DNA of 15,077 nt from Candidatus Avimonoglobus intestinipullorum (lineage in GTDB: Bacteria; Bacillota; Clostridia; UBA1381): assembly GCA_018714645.1 (NCBI GenBank), contig DVND01000173.1, positions 1 through 15,077 on the forward strand. Direction: 5' to 3'. Shown here in pieces: positions 1 to 8,353 of this stretch. The translations under genes and the position numbers were made by a program. The notes beneath the pieces are model-generated. The model saw only the letters and a program-made list of their open reading frames with translations. It was not told where the DNA came from and did not search any database. Each line of letters begins with the position of its first letter. Position 1 is the first letter of the stretch.

Positions 1-1582
1 AATCATCATATATAATTTGATCCGCCTGATTGATGTAACTCACATAATAGTTGATATATTCATCCGCCAGCGCCACATCGTATTTGCCGTCATTATTGTT
101 ATCCACCAGCGTGGCGGAGCCTGTTTGGATGTTCAGCTTTGTAATATCCGTTGGGATCATCACCACGCCGTTGTAAACCATATTAAAATTCTCAGCCATA
201 CGCGCCTTCTGTTCCTTTGCATCCGATGTATTGCTCAGATAGGTCACTGTATCGCTCTCCGCCCGGATCATATTGGGCGCCGGGATTTGAACATACGTGT
301 TTCTATATCCATATACCGCCAGGATCTCATCCTCGTCCCCGCCGGTATCGCGGACGTACATCTCTACATTATAGCCCAGGAATTCCTCCGCATTGGTATC
401 CCCGATGCTGTAAAGCGTATCATCCACCTTGACCAGCCCGTATAACAGCGGCGGATTCCCAGTCAGATTTGTCCTGCTGTTTGTATTGACAATCCCCCGC
501 ACCTTGTAAATCTTCTGCCAGACATATCCGGCATAGTTCGCCTGCGTATCGTCCACGGAATAACTGTCCCCATATAAGGACAATTCAAGGAGCGGGATTT
601 CAATCATATTAAAAAACAACCGTACTGCGCCCTGTTCTGTCAGTTCCGCCGCTGCATCCACACCTTTGGATACCTCTGCCTGGACAGAGGCGGCCGCATA
701 CCCGTTATCTGCATAAACGCCATATCCCAAAGCCCGCACCGCCATTTCGGCGGCCTCGTTCCCCGTGATATTCCTTGCGCCTTCAAACGCGCCTCCCGCC
801 TTGAGGATCCCGGCGCGCACAGCGTATTCCACCATGTTATGATTGGCGGAAGAAGCAGGCACATCCGCAAAGGACTGTCCGTCATATGCGCTCAAAATAT
901 TCTGGTATTGGTTTGAAAATTTCAAGAGCCATTCCAAAAAGGTGGTTTTTGAAATTGGGTTTTCTTCTCCCGTGAGCCCAATGTCAAGCGCGTTCAGCAT
1001 CCTGACTTTTGCCAAAAACTCCTCTGCCGACTCCTTTGGATCCTTGTCGGTTGTCACATTGGTATCCTGCAGTTCTCGAGATGAGTCTGCAATCGACAAT
1101 ACTTCCACTTCATTGATTGCCCACGGGTTTGCATTTTCCTCCGTCCCCTCCGCCAGCTCTATCATGATAAACCGCGCGCTGACTTCCGTATCAAAACCGA
1201 TTGTGGTCGTCTCCAGTGCACTGCCGGAGACGTCCGTTAAAACAGGCGCACCCCAGTCCTCCTTGTATCTTGTCAAATACACGTTGAATTTCGCGGGGTA
1301 CTGTTCCTCTGGCTGGTGCAAAATGATTTTGCCCACATCCTGAATCTGCATCATATCAATTATAAGCCGCATGCCGGCTTTCTGCGCATCAACGGTTGAC
1401 CATGCCGTCTCCATATCCCCGTCTCCGGCGTATTCCGGATGACGGTCGCCGCTGACGCCGCCATCCGTAAATTCAAAATACGCCATATCATAGTCAAAAT
1501 CCGCCGCTGCGCCAAGCTGTCCAACCCCCGTCATTCCGAAACACAGGATAAAGCATAATAGAAAATTAAATCTTTTCTTCAT
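1..1582 (-). CDS. Secreted surface protein with discoidin-like and SLH-like domains, C-terminus cut by window edge
   Basis: The frame is open from an ATG at 1582 to the left edge (527 codons visible) with no stop, so the gene continues outside. A GAGGTGG ribosome site lies just before the ATG, which is only 12 bp after the stop of the upstream gene, so the two are probably co-translated. Residues 1-27 form a signal peptide (MKKRF, hydrophobic core, small residues at GAAA). Residues about 28-165 resemble an F5/8 type C (discoidin/CBM32) carbohydrate-binding domain, with the DGDMETAWST signature near residue 55. Two SLH-like segments follow: about 185-220 (ALDIGLTGEENPISKTTF) and 235-290 (FADVP, AGILKAG, ITGNEAAEMAVRALG). 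Near the left edge DNNNDGKYDV looks like a calcium-binding loop. The rest is not recognised. Likely role: wall-attached glycan binding. The family assignment is from motifs only; the exact function is unknown. Confidence 0.82.
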   Translation of the reverse strand, partial: MKKRFNFLLCFILCFGMTGVGQLGAAADFDYDMAYFEFTDGGVSGDRHPEYAGDGDMETAWSTVDAQKAGMRLIIDMMQIQDVGKIILHQPEEQYPAKFNVYLTRYKEDWGAPVLTDVSGSALETTTIGFDTEVSARFIMIELAEGTEENANPWAINEVEVLSIADSSRELQDTNVTTDKDPKESAEEFLAKVRMLNALDIGLTGEENPISKTTFLEWLLKFSNQYQNILSAYDGQSFADVPASSANHNMVEYAVRAGILKAGGAFEGARNITGNEAAEMAVRALGYGVYADNGYAAASVQAEVSKGVDAAAELTEQGAVRLFFNMIEIPLLELSLYGDSYSVDDTQANYAGYVWQKIYKVRGIVNTNSRTNLTGNPPLLYGLVKVDDTLYSIGDTNAEEFLGYNVEMYVRDTGGDEDEILAVYGYRNTYVQIPAPNMIRAESDTVTYLSNTSDAKEQKARMAENFNMVYNGVVMIPTDITKLNIQTGSATLVDNNNDGKYDVALADEYINYYVSYINQADQIIYDD

Positions 1583-1594
1583 GGACGCCACCTC

Positions 1595-4500
1595 TTATCT
1601 TATCAAACTATAAATCATCTGTGCGGCTTCCGCCCTTGTGGCATTGCTTTGGGGCAGGAACAAATTTTCCCCGGCGCCGCTGATGATCCCGGCCTGATGC
1701 AGCTGGTTCACGGCCTCTTTTGCATACGGTGAAATCGACGCATCATCCGCAAATAAAGCTGTCTCACCCGCCACTTCAAGCTCCCTGCCGTTTACATGCA
1801 ATGCCCGGTAAACCATCACAGCCATTTCTTCCCTTGTAATGGGATTTGCCGCACCAAACGAGCCGTCCGGATAGCCGCTCACAATGCCATGTTTATATGC
1901 GGCGGCGATGGATGCATAGCTCCAGCGGTCTGCGGCTACGTCGGTAAATGCCGCTTCTGCCGTTTCATCCGCCAGCCCCAGCGCCGGTATCAGCATCTTC
2001 ACAAATTCTTCCCGTGTGATATTATCGTTTGGGCAAAACTGGGTGCCATCTTTCCCTTTTACAACACCTTTTTCATATAAATAAGTGATGCTTTGCTCTG
2101 CCCAATGGCTGTCAATATCTGAAAATACCGCTTCCCCGTTCTGTTCCGCCGCAGGTGTATCTGTGATCGACGGAATTGTTACAGGAACGCCGTTTGTTCC
2201 CGCATCCCTGTTTCCGCCACCGCCGCCGGATGGGACTACAGGCTCCTTCGGCCGATACTGCGCAATCAAACTTTCAAACCGTGTCTTGCATTCTGCCAAT
2301 GATGCAAAATCCCGGCCAATCATCCCTTGGTACACCAGCATTTCATTGTATTCGCTGATATTGTTGGATTTTATCAGCGCCGCCGCGTCAAAGCCCACTT
2401 CCGCTTGATACGCCGCCAGCAATTCCTTCATTTTGAGATGGTTGTTGGAATTGATGGAATTAATCGCTGTCAGCAAAAGCTGATCGTCTAAAATTTCGTT
2501 TAATTCCTCCGCAGTTGTAAAGCTGGATGCTTTTATCAGATTATTGACTGCTTCCGGCCGCTGATCCTCCAAAATACTCTGGATCAATTGCAGTGCATCC
2601 GCTCCCACTCCGATGTATTCCGCATATTCCACCAAAACCTCCACCGGCGCATCGGCTTCTTTGAGCATTGCAATCACAATCGCGGCATTGACTTCTGCAA
2701 TTGCAGCCACCTCTGTATTTTTAGACGCTGCCGGCAACGCAGCAATATAGGCCGCAACATCCGGCTTCAACGCGCCAAGCCCGCTGTATTCCGCCGTCAG
2801 CATCCCCATGGCCTGCAATACGGCGCTGTTTTGGGCATTGTCCAACAGTTCTTCAATCTCCTGTGCGTTCCCCGCTGAAAAAACGCCCATGATTGCATCC
2901 CGGTCGTTTTTACTTGCATAATATGCAGGCACAATCAATGCTTCATCCGCGCCCTCGCCCCAGACAAATATGGTGTAATCGCCTGTTTCGAGATAGTCGT
3001 ATAAGCTGCTGCTGAACGCAAAATGCCCCGCTTCATCTGTTTGGGTCTCCAGCAGGGCCACTGCCGCCGCCGGATCATATTTCGCAAGGGCCCCCGTTGT
3101 AACGGCTGCTGTGACCGCTCTTGATTCTGTATCAGAAAAGCTCCCGCTGATCTGCAGTTCCTTACGTACAATCCCGGCCGTCTCCAATGTAATGGCGCTG
3201 TCTCCTTTTGGCACAATCACGCTGATTGGCAGCATACTATCCTTCAGCACACAATAGGAAAACGACACCGCATTGCTGTCTGTTTCCGGGAATGTGACCT
3301 GCAAATTGACGTCATGTTCGGTTGTGCTCTCAAAATTCAAGGTCTCATAAGCAATGCCCACGGTCTCCCCGGCAACTTGCGCCTGCAGGTATACTGTAAG
3401 GTTTGGATCATTTTTGTCGTCATTATACAGCACTCCCGTCAGAGTTGCGGTCGTAATATTCCCGGAATCCTTTTGAATCATGGCATTCTCAAACCGCTGC
3501 GGTACAGGGCCTGTTTTAAACGTAAACGTATAGTTTTCCATGGCCCCGCCATAAACATTTTCATAGCTGCCGATGGTAACGGTATACTCCGCATCATACT
3601 CCAACTCCGTATCCGGAAGAATCCGGACGGTATTTACATTTTCAATTGTAAACGTGCTTTGCACAACGGCACCCGTTGCATTGTTTTTGATGGTGATCCC
3701 CTTCACTTTGCTCAGCTCTGTGGGGAAATTGTATACAACATCAAAATAGGTTCCCGCAAATTGGTTCTGATCATCCGTCTCCTCATTGTACCGGTCATAA
3801 AACTTTAATGCGGAAACCTGGGCTGTCGGGTCTTCCGGAGCAACGGAATACACGTTGATATCGTCAAACCAAATCCCCTTTGCACTTTCCGTTTTAATAA
3901 TGATGTACTGTACATCCTGCTCCACCTTCGTAAAGATGTACTGCCAGCAGTCCGTTTTACTGTAATCAATTGCAATCTGCGTATGTTCCACGTAAGACGG
4001 GTCTCCCAGCTTCACTTCTATCCATCCGGAACCGGATGGGATATATACCCACATGCCAATATAAGCCGTGCCGTATGCCATGCTCGTCTTTGTGGCGGCG
4101 TCATTGGCAAGGCTGGTATCCTTCCAGATTACGCCCGCCGAATAGGCCGACACCGGGTTAATATACAACGCATTGTTCCCCGCCTTGACCTGCTCCGTAG
4201 AATCTGCCCATGCAAAAGTGCCATTCCATGCCGAAAGATATCCACCTTGGACGGAATCCGAATAAATAGCCGTCAAAAATTCCGCATCATATGGCGGGCC
4301 TTCTATGAAATTATGCATCGCCTTGTTGAACGCGTATTCCACATCTGCCGCAGAGTTGTATGTTTTTCCAATTAATTCTGTAAAAATGGATGGGATATCC
4401 GTTTGGGCAATCCCGTTTTCCGAAAGCAGCGCATCGGCGTCAAAATTCAGAAGGTCTTTATATTCCGCCATCAATGCATGGATGCGTTCCTGATACTCCA

Positions 4501-6511
4501 CAGAGCTCAGCGCCAGCAGCACCATATCCAGGCCGGAGAGCCGACCCTCCAAATCCGCCACACTGCCAAACTGCTGTGCCGCTAACAATTCCGACAACCC
4601 CTGCGCATTTGCCTTCACATCCTCCAGCAAGGCAAGCGCCGCTTCCGAAAGGCCAAAATACGCGGCATATTCCAGGCAGACCGCGCCGCGATCCTGCTGT
4701 GTACCGTTCAAAACCTGCAGCGCTATTGCAGCGTTTACAATTGCAGCAAGCGTATCTTCGTTTTTATTCGGCGCAGCGGCAATTTGCGCAGCTGCAGCTT
4801 CCTGCCTTTCCGCTGTCAGGCCGGTAAAGCCGGATGTCAAGAACCCAAGCGCGTTCAAGGTTTCAGCATACGCTGCATCGTTCATGCAGGCGGCAATATC
4901 CGCGGCAGTTCCATTCAGGAAAATCTCCAGAACCGCTTCCCGGTCACCACGGCTGGAATAATATATCGGATAGCTCTGCGCCGCTCCTGCGCTTTCTCCC
5001 CATACAAAAACCGTATAATCCCCCGATACAAGCCTATCATACAGATTTCCTGATACTGCAAAAGACCCGTCCGGTTCCGTTTTTGTTTCCGCCAGCAATA
5101 CGACCGCATCCCGATCAAATTCTGTAGCATCTGCAACAGCCACTGTGACGCTCCTGTCCCCTTCCGCCGGGGAAAACGCCCCAGTCACAGTTACGATGTT
5201 TCCCAGCAGCTCCACAGCCTCCACCGCCATGTCAGCCGCCGGCTTCTCCTCCAAATTGTTCACGGGCATCATATTTTCATCCAGCAAAAAATACGAAAAA
5301 CGGATATCCGCCGCATCCACATCGTCAAATTCCAATGTCAACCCCTGCACATCAACCGCGTCATCCGCCGGGACAGACGCATCCAATGCGCCGACCGCAA
5401 TGGTCTGCCCGTTGGCCTGGGCAAGGGCATACAGCGTCAATGCGATATCCTGCTCCGAATGGTTTTCAACCGTCCCGTTAATTTGGGCGCTGTTTACCAT
5501 CCCCTGGCCCACCGTCTCCGTACAGATCAACCGGACCGGCGCAGATTGCGTTTCGAAGGTAAAGCTGGCTTCCTCTAAAGTCCCTCCATAGATATTCTGG
5601 ATGCCGGTTACCGTCACTTTGTATTCGGTTGCAAAATCCAATGACCTTTGCGGCTTTATCCGCAAGGTTTTTGCATCATACCAACTTGTATCCACCGGCA
5701 CCGGCGCCCCGGTGGAGCTGTTTTCCAAAACAGCTTCCGCCGGAGCATCCATGTCAATCGCATAGTTAAAGCCAATGTCAAAATAACCGGAGACATATTG
5801 CGTCCCGCTTTCTGCAGGCGCGCCGTCCACACCGTAATAGACCGGCGTTAAAACAGGCGTCGGGTCATCCGGCACTTCCATATAAATGCCGAGTTCGTCT
5901 ATGTAGCATTCATCCCCGCTGATTTGGAAAACCACATTCTGGGTCTCTGCGGTAATTTTCGCATACACAAACTGCCAGCTGCCGGTACTTGCGTCGCCAA
6001 CAGCATAGGCCGCGCCATCGATCACCATGGAAACATCGCCGGCCGTGCCATCTGCTCTATAAAACCAAAACCCGAAATATGCATTGTCATCGCCAACCGC
6101 ATTCCGCACAGTGTCATTAACATCTTTAAAATAATCACTGTCCTGCAGATAAATACTGAAAGTACTTCCCGCAGCGGCAGGCCGCAGCCGCAGCGCATAA
6201 GCGGATCCACCATAGGTTACAGCAGTATATGGACGTACAATTTGAGGCGAATCAGCCGTCGCACGGTTCCATGCATCTCCATATATGCTGTAAATATTTT
6301 CAGCAGAATCAAAGAATGCACTGTCCAGCGCCGGGGGCGCCGCCCCCAGCACAACAGGTTCTTCTTGCTCCAGCTGTATATCGAACACTTTTTCTTCATC
6401 CATCAGCGCCGCATCCGGGCTGCCCCGCCCGGATGCAAACGCCACACCGGATATACTGTTTACTCCCAACGCTACCGCTATTAATCCTGCAAAAAGTTTA
6501 TTTGCTTTCAT
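1595..6511 (-). CDS. Large S-layer-homology surface protein with duplicated CBM/Ig-like/helical modules
   Basis: The 1638-residue protein starts with a signal peptide (residues 1-27, cleavage near AFASG). Residues about 61-735 and 737-1415 are two diverged copies of one composite module: a jelly-roll CBM-like domain (GNNALYINP, WQFVYAKI/WQYIFTKV), an SbsA-type Ig-like domain ending IYGG..FTFET or VYGG..FTFKT, further beta domains including GDYTVFVWGE / GDYTIFVWGE, and an Ala/Leu-rich helical segment with FDADALL / FDAAALI. After a Pro/Gly linker (SGGGGG) come three SLH domains at about 1462-1515, 1522-1575 and 1585-1638, with the typical FSDIDSHWA, ITREEFVKML and ITREEMAVMVYRAL motifs; these anchor the protein to cell-wall polymer. 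No catalytic site is recognised. It lies 26 bp after the binding-lipoprotein gene, so it probably displays a glycan-binding scaffold beside the importer. An enzymatic role cannot be excluded. Confidence 0.93.
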   Translation of the reverse strand: MKANKLFAGLIAVALGVNSISGVAFASGRGSPDAALMDEEKVFDIQLEQEEPVVLGAAPPALDSAFFDSAENIYSIYGDAWNRATADSPQIVRPYTAVTYGGSAYALRLRPAAAGSTFSIYLQDSDYFKDVNDTVRNAVGDDNAYFGFWFYRADGTAGDVSMVIDGAAYAVGDASTGSWQFVYAKITAETQNVVFQISGDECYIDELGIYMEVPDDPTPVLTPVYYGVDGAPAESGTQYVSGYFDIGFNYAIDMDAPAEAVLENSSTGAPVPVDTSWYDAKTLRIKPQRSLDFATEYKVTVTGIQNIYGGTLEEASFTFETQSAPVRLICTETVGQGMVNSAQINGTVENHSEQDIALTLYALAQANGQTIAVGALDASVPADDAVDVQGLTLEFDDVDAADIRFSYFLLDENMMPVNNLEEKPAADMAVEAVELLGNIVTVTGAFSPAEGDRSVTVAVADATEFDRDAVVLLAETKTEPDGSFAVSGNLYDRLVSGDYTVFVWGESAGAAQSYPIYYSSRGDREAVLEIFLNGTAADIAACMNDAAYAETLNALGFLTSGFTGLTAERQEAAAAQIAAAPNKNEDTLAAIVNAAIALQVLNGTQQDRGAVCLEYAAYFGLSEAALALLEDVKANAQGLSELLAAQQFGSVADLEGRLSGLDMVLLALSSVEYQERIHALMAEYKDLLNFDADALLSENGIAQTDIPSIFTELIGKTYNSAADVEYAFNKAMHNFIEGPPYDAEFLTAIYSDSVQGGYLSAWNGTFAWADSTEQVKAGNNALYINPVSAYSAGVIWKDTSLANDAATKTSMAYGTAYIGMWVYIPSGSGWIEVKLGDPSYVEHTQIAIDYSKTDCWQYIFTKVEQDVQYIIIKTESAKGIWFDDINVYSVAPEDPTAQVSALKFYDRYNEETDDQNQFAGTYFDVVYNFPTELSKVKGITIKNNATGAVVQSTFTIENVNTVRILPDTELEYDAEYTVTIGSYENVYGGAMENYTFTFKTGPVPQRFENAMIQKDSGNITTATLTGVLYNDDKNDPNLTVYLQAQVAGETVGIAYETLNFESTTEHDVNLQVTFPETDSNAVSFSYCVLKDSMLPISVIVPKGDSAITLETAGIVRKELQISGSFSDTESRAVTAAVTTGALAKYDPAAAVALLETQTDEAGHFAFSSSLYDYLETGDYTIFVWGEGADEALIVPAYYASKNDRDAIMGVFSAGNAQEIEELLDNAQNSAVLQAMGMLTAEYSGLGALKPDVAAYIAALPAASKNTEVAAIAEVNAAIVIAMLKEADAPVEVLVEYAEYIGVGADALQLIQSILEDQRPEAVNNLIKASSFTTAEELNEILDDQLLLTAINSINSNNHLKMKELLAAYQAEVGFDAAALIKSNNISEYNEMLVYQGMIGRDFASLAECKTRFESLIAQYRPKEPVVPSGGGGGNRDAGTNGVPVTIPSITDTPAAEQNGEAVFSDIDSHWAEQSITYLYEKGVVKGKDGTQFCPNDNITREEFVKMLIPALGLADETAEAAFTDVAADRWSYASIAAAYKHGIVSGYPDGSFGAANPITREEMAVMVYRALHVNGRELEVAGETALFADDASISPYAKEAVNQLHQAGIISGAGENLFLPQSNATRAEAAQMIYSLIR
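2267..6331 (-). repeat. Intragenic tandem duplication of a ~676-residue module (approximate limits)
   Basis: Within the SLH protein, matching landmarks recur at a near-constant offset of about 676 residues: FVWGE at roughly residues 504 and 1180, followed by YYSSRGDREA versus YYASKNDRDA, and FDADALLSENGI versus FDAAALIKSNNI. Copy one covers about residues 61-735 and copy two about 737-1415. The copies are diverged, so the duplication is old. Limits are estimated by eye. Confidence 0.75.
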
Positions 6512-6537
6512 AATCCATCCCCGTTCTTTTCTCTTTG

Positions 6538-8094
6538 TTATGCTCTCCAGGCTTCCTCTACAATTTCAATTAATTCTTTCGCGCCTTTATTTTCACATTC
6601 CTGTACATACGCATCCCAGTTGTCAAAGGATTCCTGTCCATAGATAAATTTGAGGATCATGGTGCCTGTATAGTCGTTTAATGTGGTAATCAACATCTTT
6701 GAACGTTCCAGCTGCTGCGGCGTCATCTTCAGGATCGGGTCATCCTGTACGCCGGCGTCCATATCAATGAGCTGCTGTTTGAATTCGAGCACCTCCGGCG
6801 CCGTTCCTGCATATCGGATTTCATCAGGCAGGATATCCGTCGCCAAGGAACGCATCCCCATCTGCCCAATGCCAAAATCCCGGTCTTTCACCAATTCCCC
6901 GGTCGGGTTGAGCGCTGTTTGAATATTATCCTTATAGACCAGCTGCCCATCAACCATGTCAAATTGTTCCCCTTCAACGCCGCAATTTGTCAAAATTGCC
7001 GCTTCTTCCGAATAGTACAGCCAATCACAGAAATCAAGGACCTTGTCAAAATCCTCGCGTTCCGCGCAGGAGGCCGGCATGCCGACGCCTTCTCCCGATT
7101 TACTGCCCGGCTTCGTTTTTGCAAGCCCGGTCGGCCCTGCCAATGGCAAAATTGCCGTCACTTTCGCGTCAGGCGTTCCGGCTGCAATAATTTTTTCTGT
7201 ACGGGTGATTGCTTCTCCCATATCGCCGCCCGGGAACACCAAATATTTTCCTGTCAATACCTTTTGGTCGAACTGGTTCGCATCTTGTGTAAAGCCCTCC
7301 GGGTCAAGACAGCCATTTACATACAGCTTGTTCAAATATTGCAGCATCGTTTTGTACTCTTCAGACGTAGGCGCAAAGTACCATTCGTCTGTTTCCGGAT
7401 GATAGGAATACCCGTTCGGCAGCGACCACCCGCCTTTTGTGTTAAAGCTGGAAGCCACAAACGAGAGCAGAAAATCTCCATTATACATGTCCCCCAGCCC
7501 CAGCGAATCCGGATACTTTTCCTTCAGCTGCAACAATGCATCCGCCAGTTCATCATAGGTTGTTGGAATGGGAATACCCGCTTCCTCAAAAGCATCTTGA
7601 CGGATATGGAAAGACTGTGTATTTACATTGGTTTTTCTAAAGCCCGGGAATACATAAAATTTTCCGTCACGCTCACTGATATCTTTGATCGTATCTTCCA
7701 AATCCCACGTTTCCATAATATTTTTTAAATTCGGAAGTTGGTCCACATAATCACTGACGGGCAGCAGGATGCCTTCGCTTGCATACTGGCTGACCTCGTT
7801 GGGCCACGTGTTGCTGAGCAGATCGGGGATATCCCCTGAAGCAAATACCACAGACCGCTTGGTCGCATAGTCCGAAGACGGGACCACCTGTAAATTGAGC
7901 TTTACGTTCTTACGCTCTTCAAATTCCTTCAGCACCATCCAATCACTTTTATAGGGTGCAGTGCCGTTTTCAGAAAACAGCAGGGAAATCTGCGTCAGCC
8001 CATCCTCCTGGTTCCCGGTCTGCGTCGTTTTGCAGGCCGCAAGCCCGGAAAGCAGCGCAAGCGCAAGCGCACAAATCATAATCTTTTTTTTCAT
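6538..8094 (-). CDS. Extracellular sugar-binding lipoprotein of a carbohydrate ABC importer (LplA/YtcQ type)
   Basis: The 518-residue protein has a lipoprotein signal peptide: MKKK, hydrophobic stretch and lipobox LAAC with Cys21 as the lipidated residue. The mature part has the features of family 1 extracellular solute-binding proteins of the LplA/YtcQ branch: KEFEERKNVKLNLQVVP followed by FASGDIPDLL, the early beta-alpha units that contact the ligand, then DGKFYVFPG and a C-terminal helical lobe. Length is normal for the group (about 500). Its partner permeases are encoded just upstream (9679-11526), now separated by the IS110 insertion. No ATPase gene is present, which is usual because this class shares an MsmX-like ATPase encoded elsewhere. 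Substrate is probably an oligosaccharide; the neighbouring GH74-like enzyme suggests xyloglucan fragments, but that is inference. Confidence 0.93.
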   Translation of the reverse strand: MKKKIMICALALALLSGLAACKTTQTGNQEDGLTQISLLFSENGTAPYKSDWMVLKEFEERKNVKLNLQVVPSSDYATKRSVVFASGDIPDLLSNTWPNEVSQYASEGILLPVSDYVDQLPNLKNIMETWDLEDTIKDISERDGKFYVFPGFRKTNVNTQSFHIRQDAFEEAGIPIPTTYDELADALLQLKEKYPDSLGLGDMYNGDFLLSFVASSFNTKGGWSLPNGYSYHPETDEWYFAPTSEEYKTMLQYLNKLYVNGCLDPEGFTQDANQFDQKVLTGKYLVFPGGDMGEAITRTEKIIAAGTPDAKVTAILPLAGPTGLAKTKPGSKSGEGVGMPASCAEREDFDKVLDFCDWLYYSEEAAILTNCGVEGEQFDMVDGQLVYKDNIQTALNPTGELVKDRDFGIGQMGMRSLATDILPDEIRYAGTAPEVLEFKQQLIDMDAGVQDDPILKMTPQQLERSKMLITTLNDYTGTMILKFIYGQESFDNWDAYVQECENKGAKELIEIVEEAWRA

Positions 8095-8107
8095 AATTCC
8101 CTCTCCT
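8095..8107 (-). promoter_or_regulatory. Shine-Dalgarno of the binding-lipoprotein gene at the IS110 left junction
   Basis: Read on the minus strand the junction gives AGGAGAGG (8107-8100), six bases before the ATG at 8094. If the IS is removed at the CT core, the site becomes AAAGGAGAGG. The insertion thus cut through the upstream edge of the ribosome site, but all of AGGAGAGG stays in place. Confidence 0.75.
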
Positions 8108-8109
8108 CG

Positions 8110-8115
8110 TATAAT
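8110..8115 (+). promoter_or_regulatory. -10 element in the IS110 left end (junction promoter half)
   Basis: TATAAT lies four bases inside the proposed left end. In the integrated state it lacks a good -35. In an excised circle the right-end TTGACT would stand exactly 17 bases upstream (13 from the right end plus CTCG), placing the start near 8122, just before the candidate bridge RNA 5' stem-loop. Confidence 0.6.
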
Positions 8116-8121
8116 AAATGT

Positions 8122-8303
8122 AGTAGTTTTTAGAGTTCCTCTCCAAGAACTATGATATAATTGTTTAGATGCTGTGGATTGGTTTCATTCTCCTACCGCT
8201 TGACGGTTTTGTAAAGGCTCCAGCCACAGCCTCTTTGCAGTTTGTTAATCAGTTAGATACCGCCCGACGGTTTATTTAGAACGAGGTTACAAGCGCATTG
8301 AGT
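8122..8303 (+). ncRNA. Candidate IS110 bridge RNA (5' stem-loop, target-binding loop, donor-binding loop)
   Basis: Hand folding gives three parts. The 5' stem-loop is AGTTC/GAACT (8134-8138 with 8147-8151). The target-binding loop is closed by GCTGTGG/CCACAGC (8171-8177 with 8224-8230) and TGG/CCA (8180-8182 with 8220-8222). The donor-binding loop is closed by CTC/GAG (8231-8233, 8300-8302), TGC/GCA (8236-8238, 8295-8297) and TTTGT/ACAAG (8241-8245, 8289-8293). Proposed guides, in the IS621 order: left target 8184-8194 (9 of 11 identical to 8097-8107); right target 8211-8216 (GTAAAG, pairing with 9650-9655 with one G-T); left donor 8251-8256 (AGTTAG, identical to 9643-9648); right donor 8281-8285 (ACGAG, pairing with 8106-8110). 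A small hairpin separates the two guides in each loop. The length near 180 is like the IS621 RNA. Ends are inferred, not seen. Confidence 0.72.
8194..8273 (+). repeat. Duplicated hairpin motif, one copy in each bridge-RNA loop
   Basis: Sixteen-base units at 8194-8209 and 8258-8273 (TACCGCnnGACGGTTT) match at 14 positions; only the two loop bases differ (TT versus CC). Each forms an ACCG/CGGT stem with a five-base loop and sits between the proposed left and right guide of its loop. Confidence 0.8.
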
Positions 8304-8353
8304 CCCTGTGGGTCTAAACAGCGTCGTATTATTTATTTTTAGGAGGTATCCTT

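Noticed and set aside
6919..7728. Long plus-strand open frame opposite the lipoprotein gene, and similar frames opposite the other minus-strand genes
   Set aside because: The encoded proteins show no recognisable domains, no ribosome sites were noted, and they mirror genes with clear homology; these are antisense shadows.
8153..8161. Extended -10 (TGATATAAT) as the bridge RNA promoter
   Set aside because: It would start the RNA at the first loop and drop the 5' stem-loop at 8134-8151. No -35 is seen in situ, while the junction promoter spacing is ideal.
8275..8318. TTTAGA/TCTAAA stem as the donor-binding loop
   Set aside because: It is a clean six-base pair, but it excludes the AGTTAG donor guide and the second ACCG/CGGT hairpin. 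The stem at 8231-8302 holds both and has more pairs. It may be an alternative fold.
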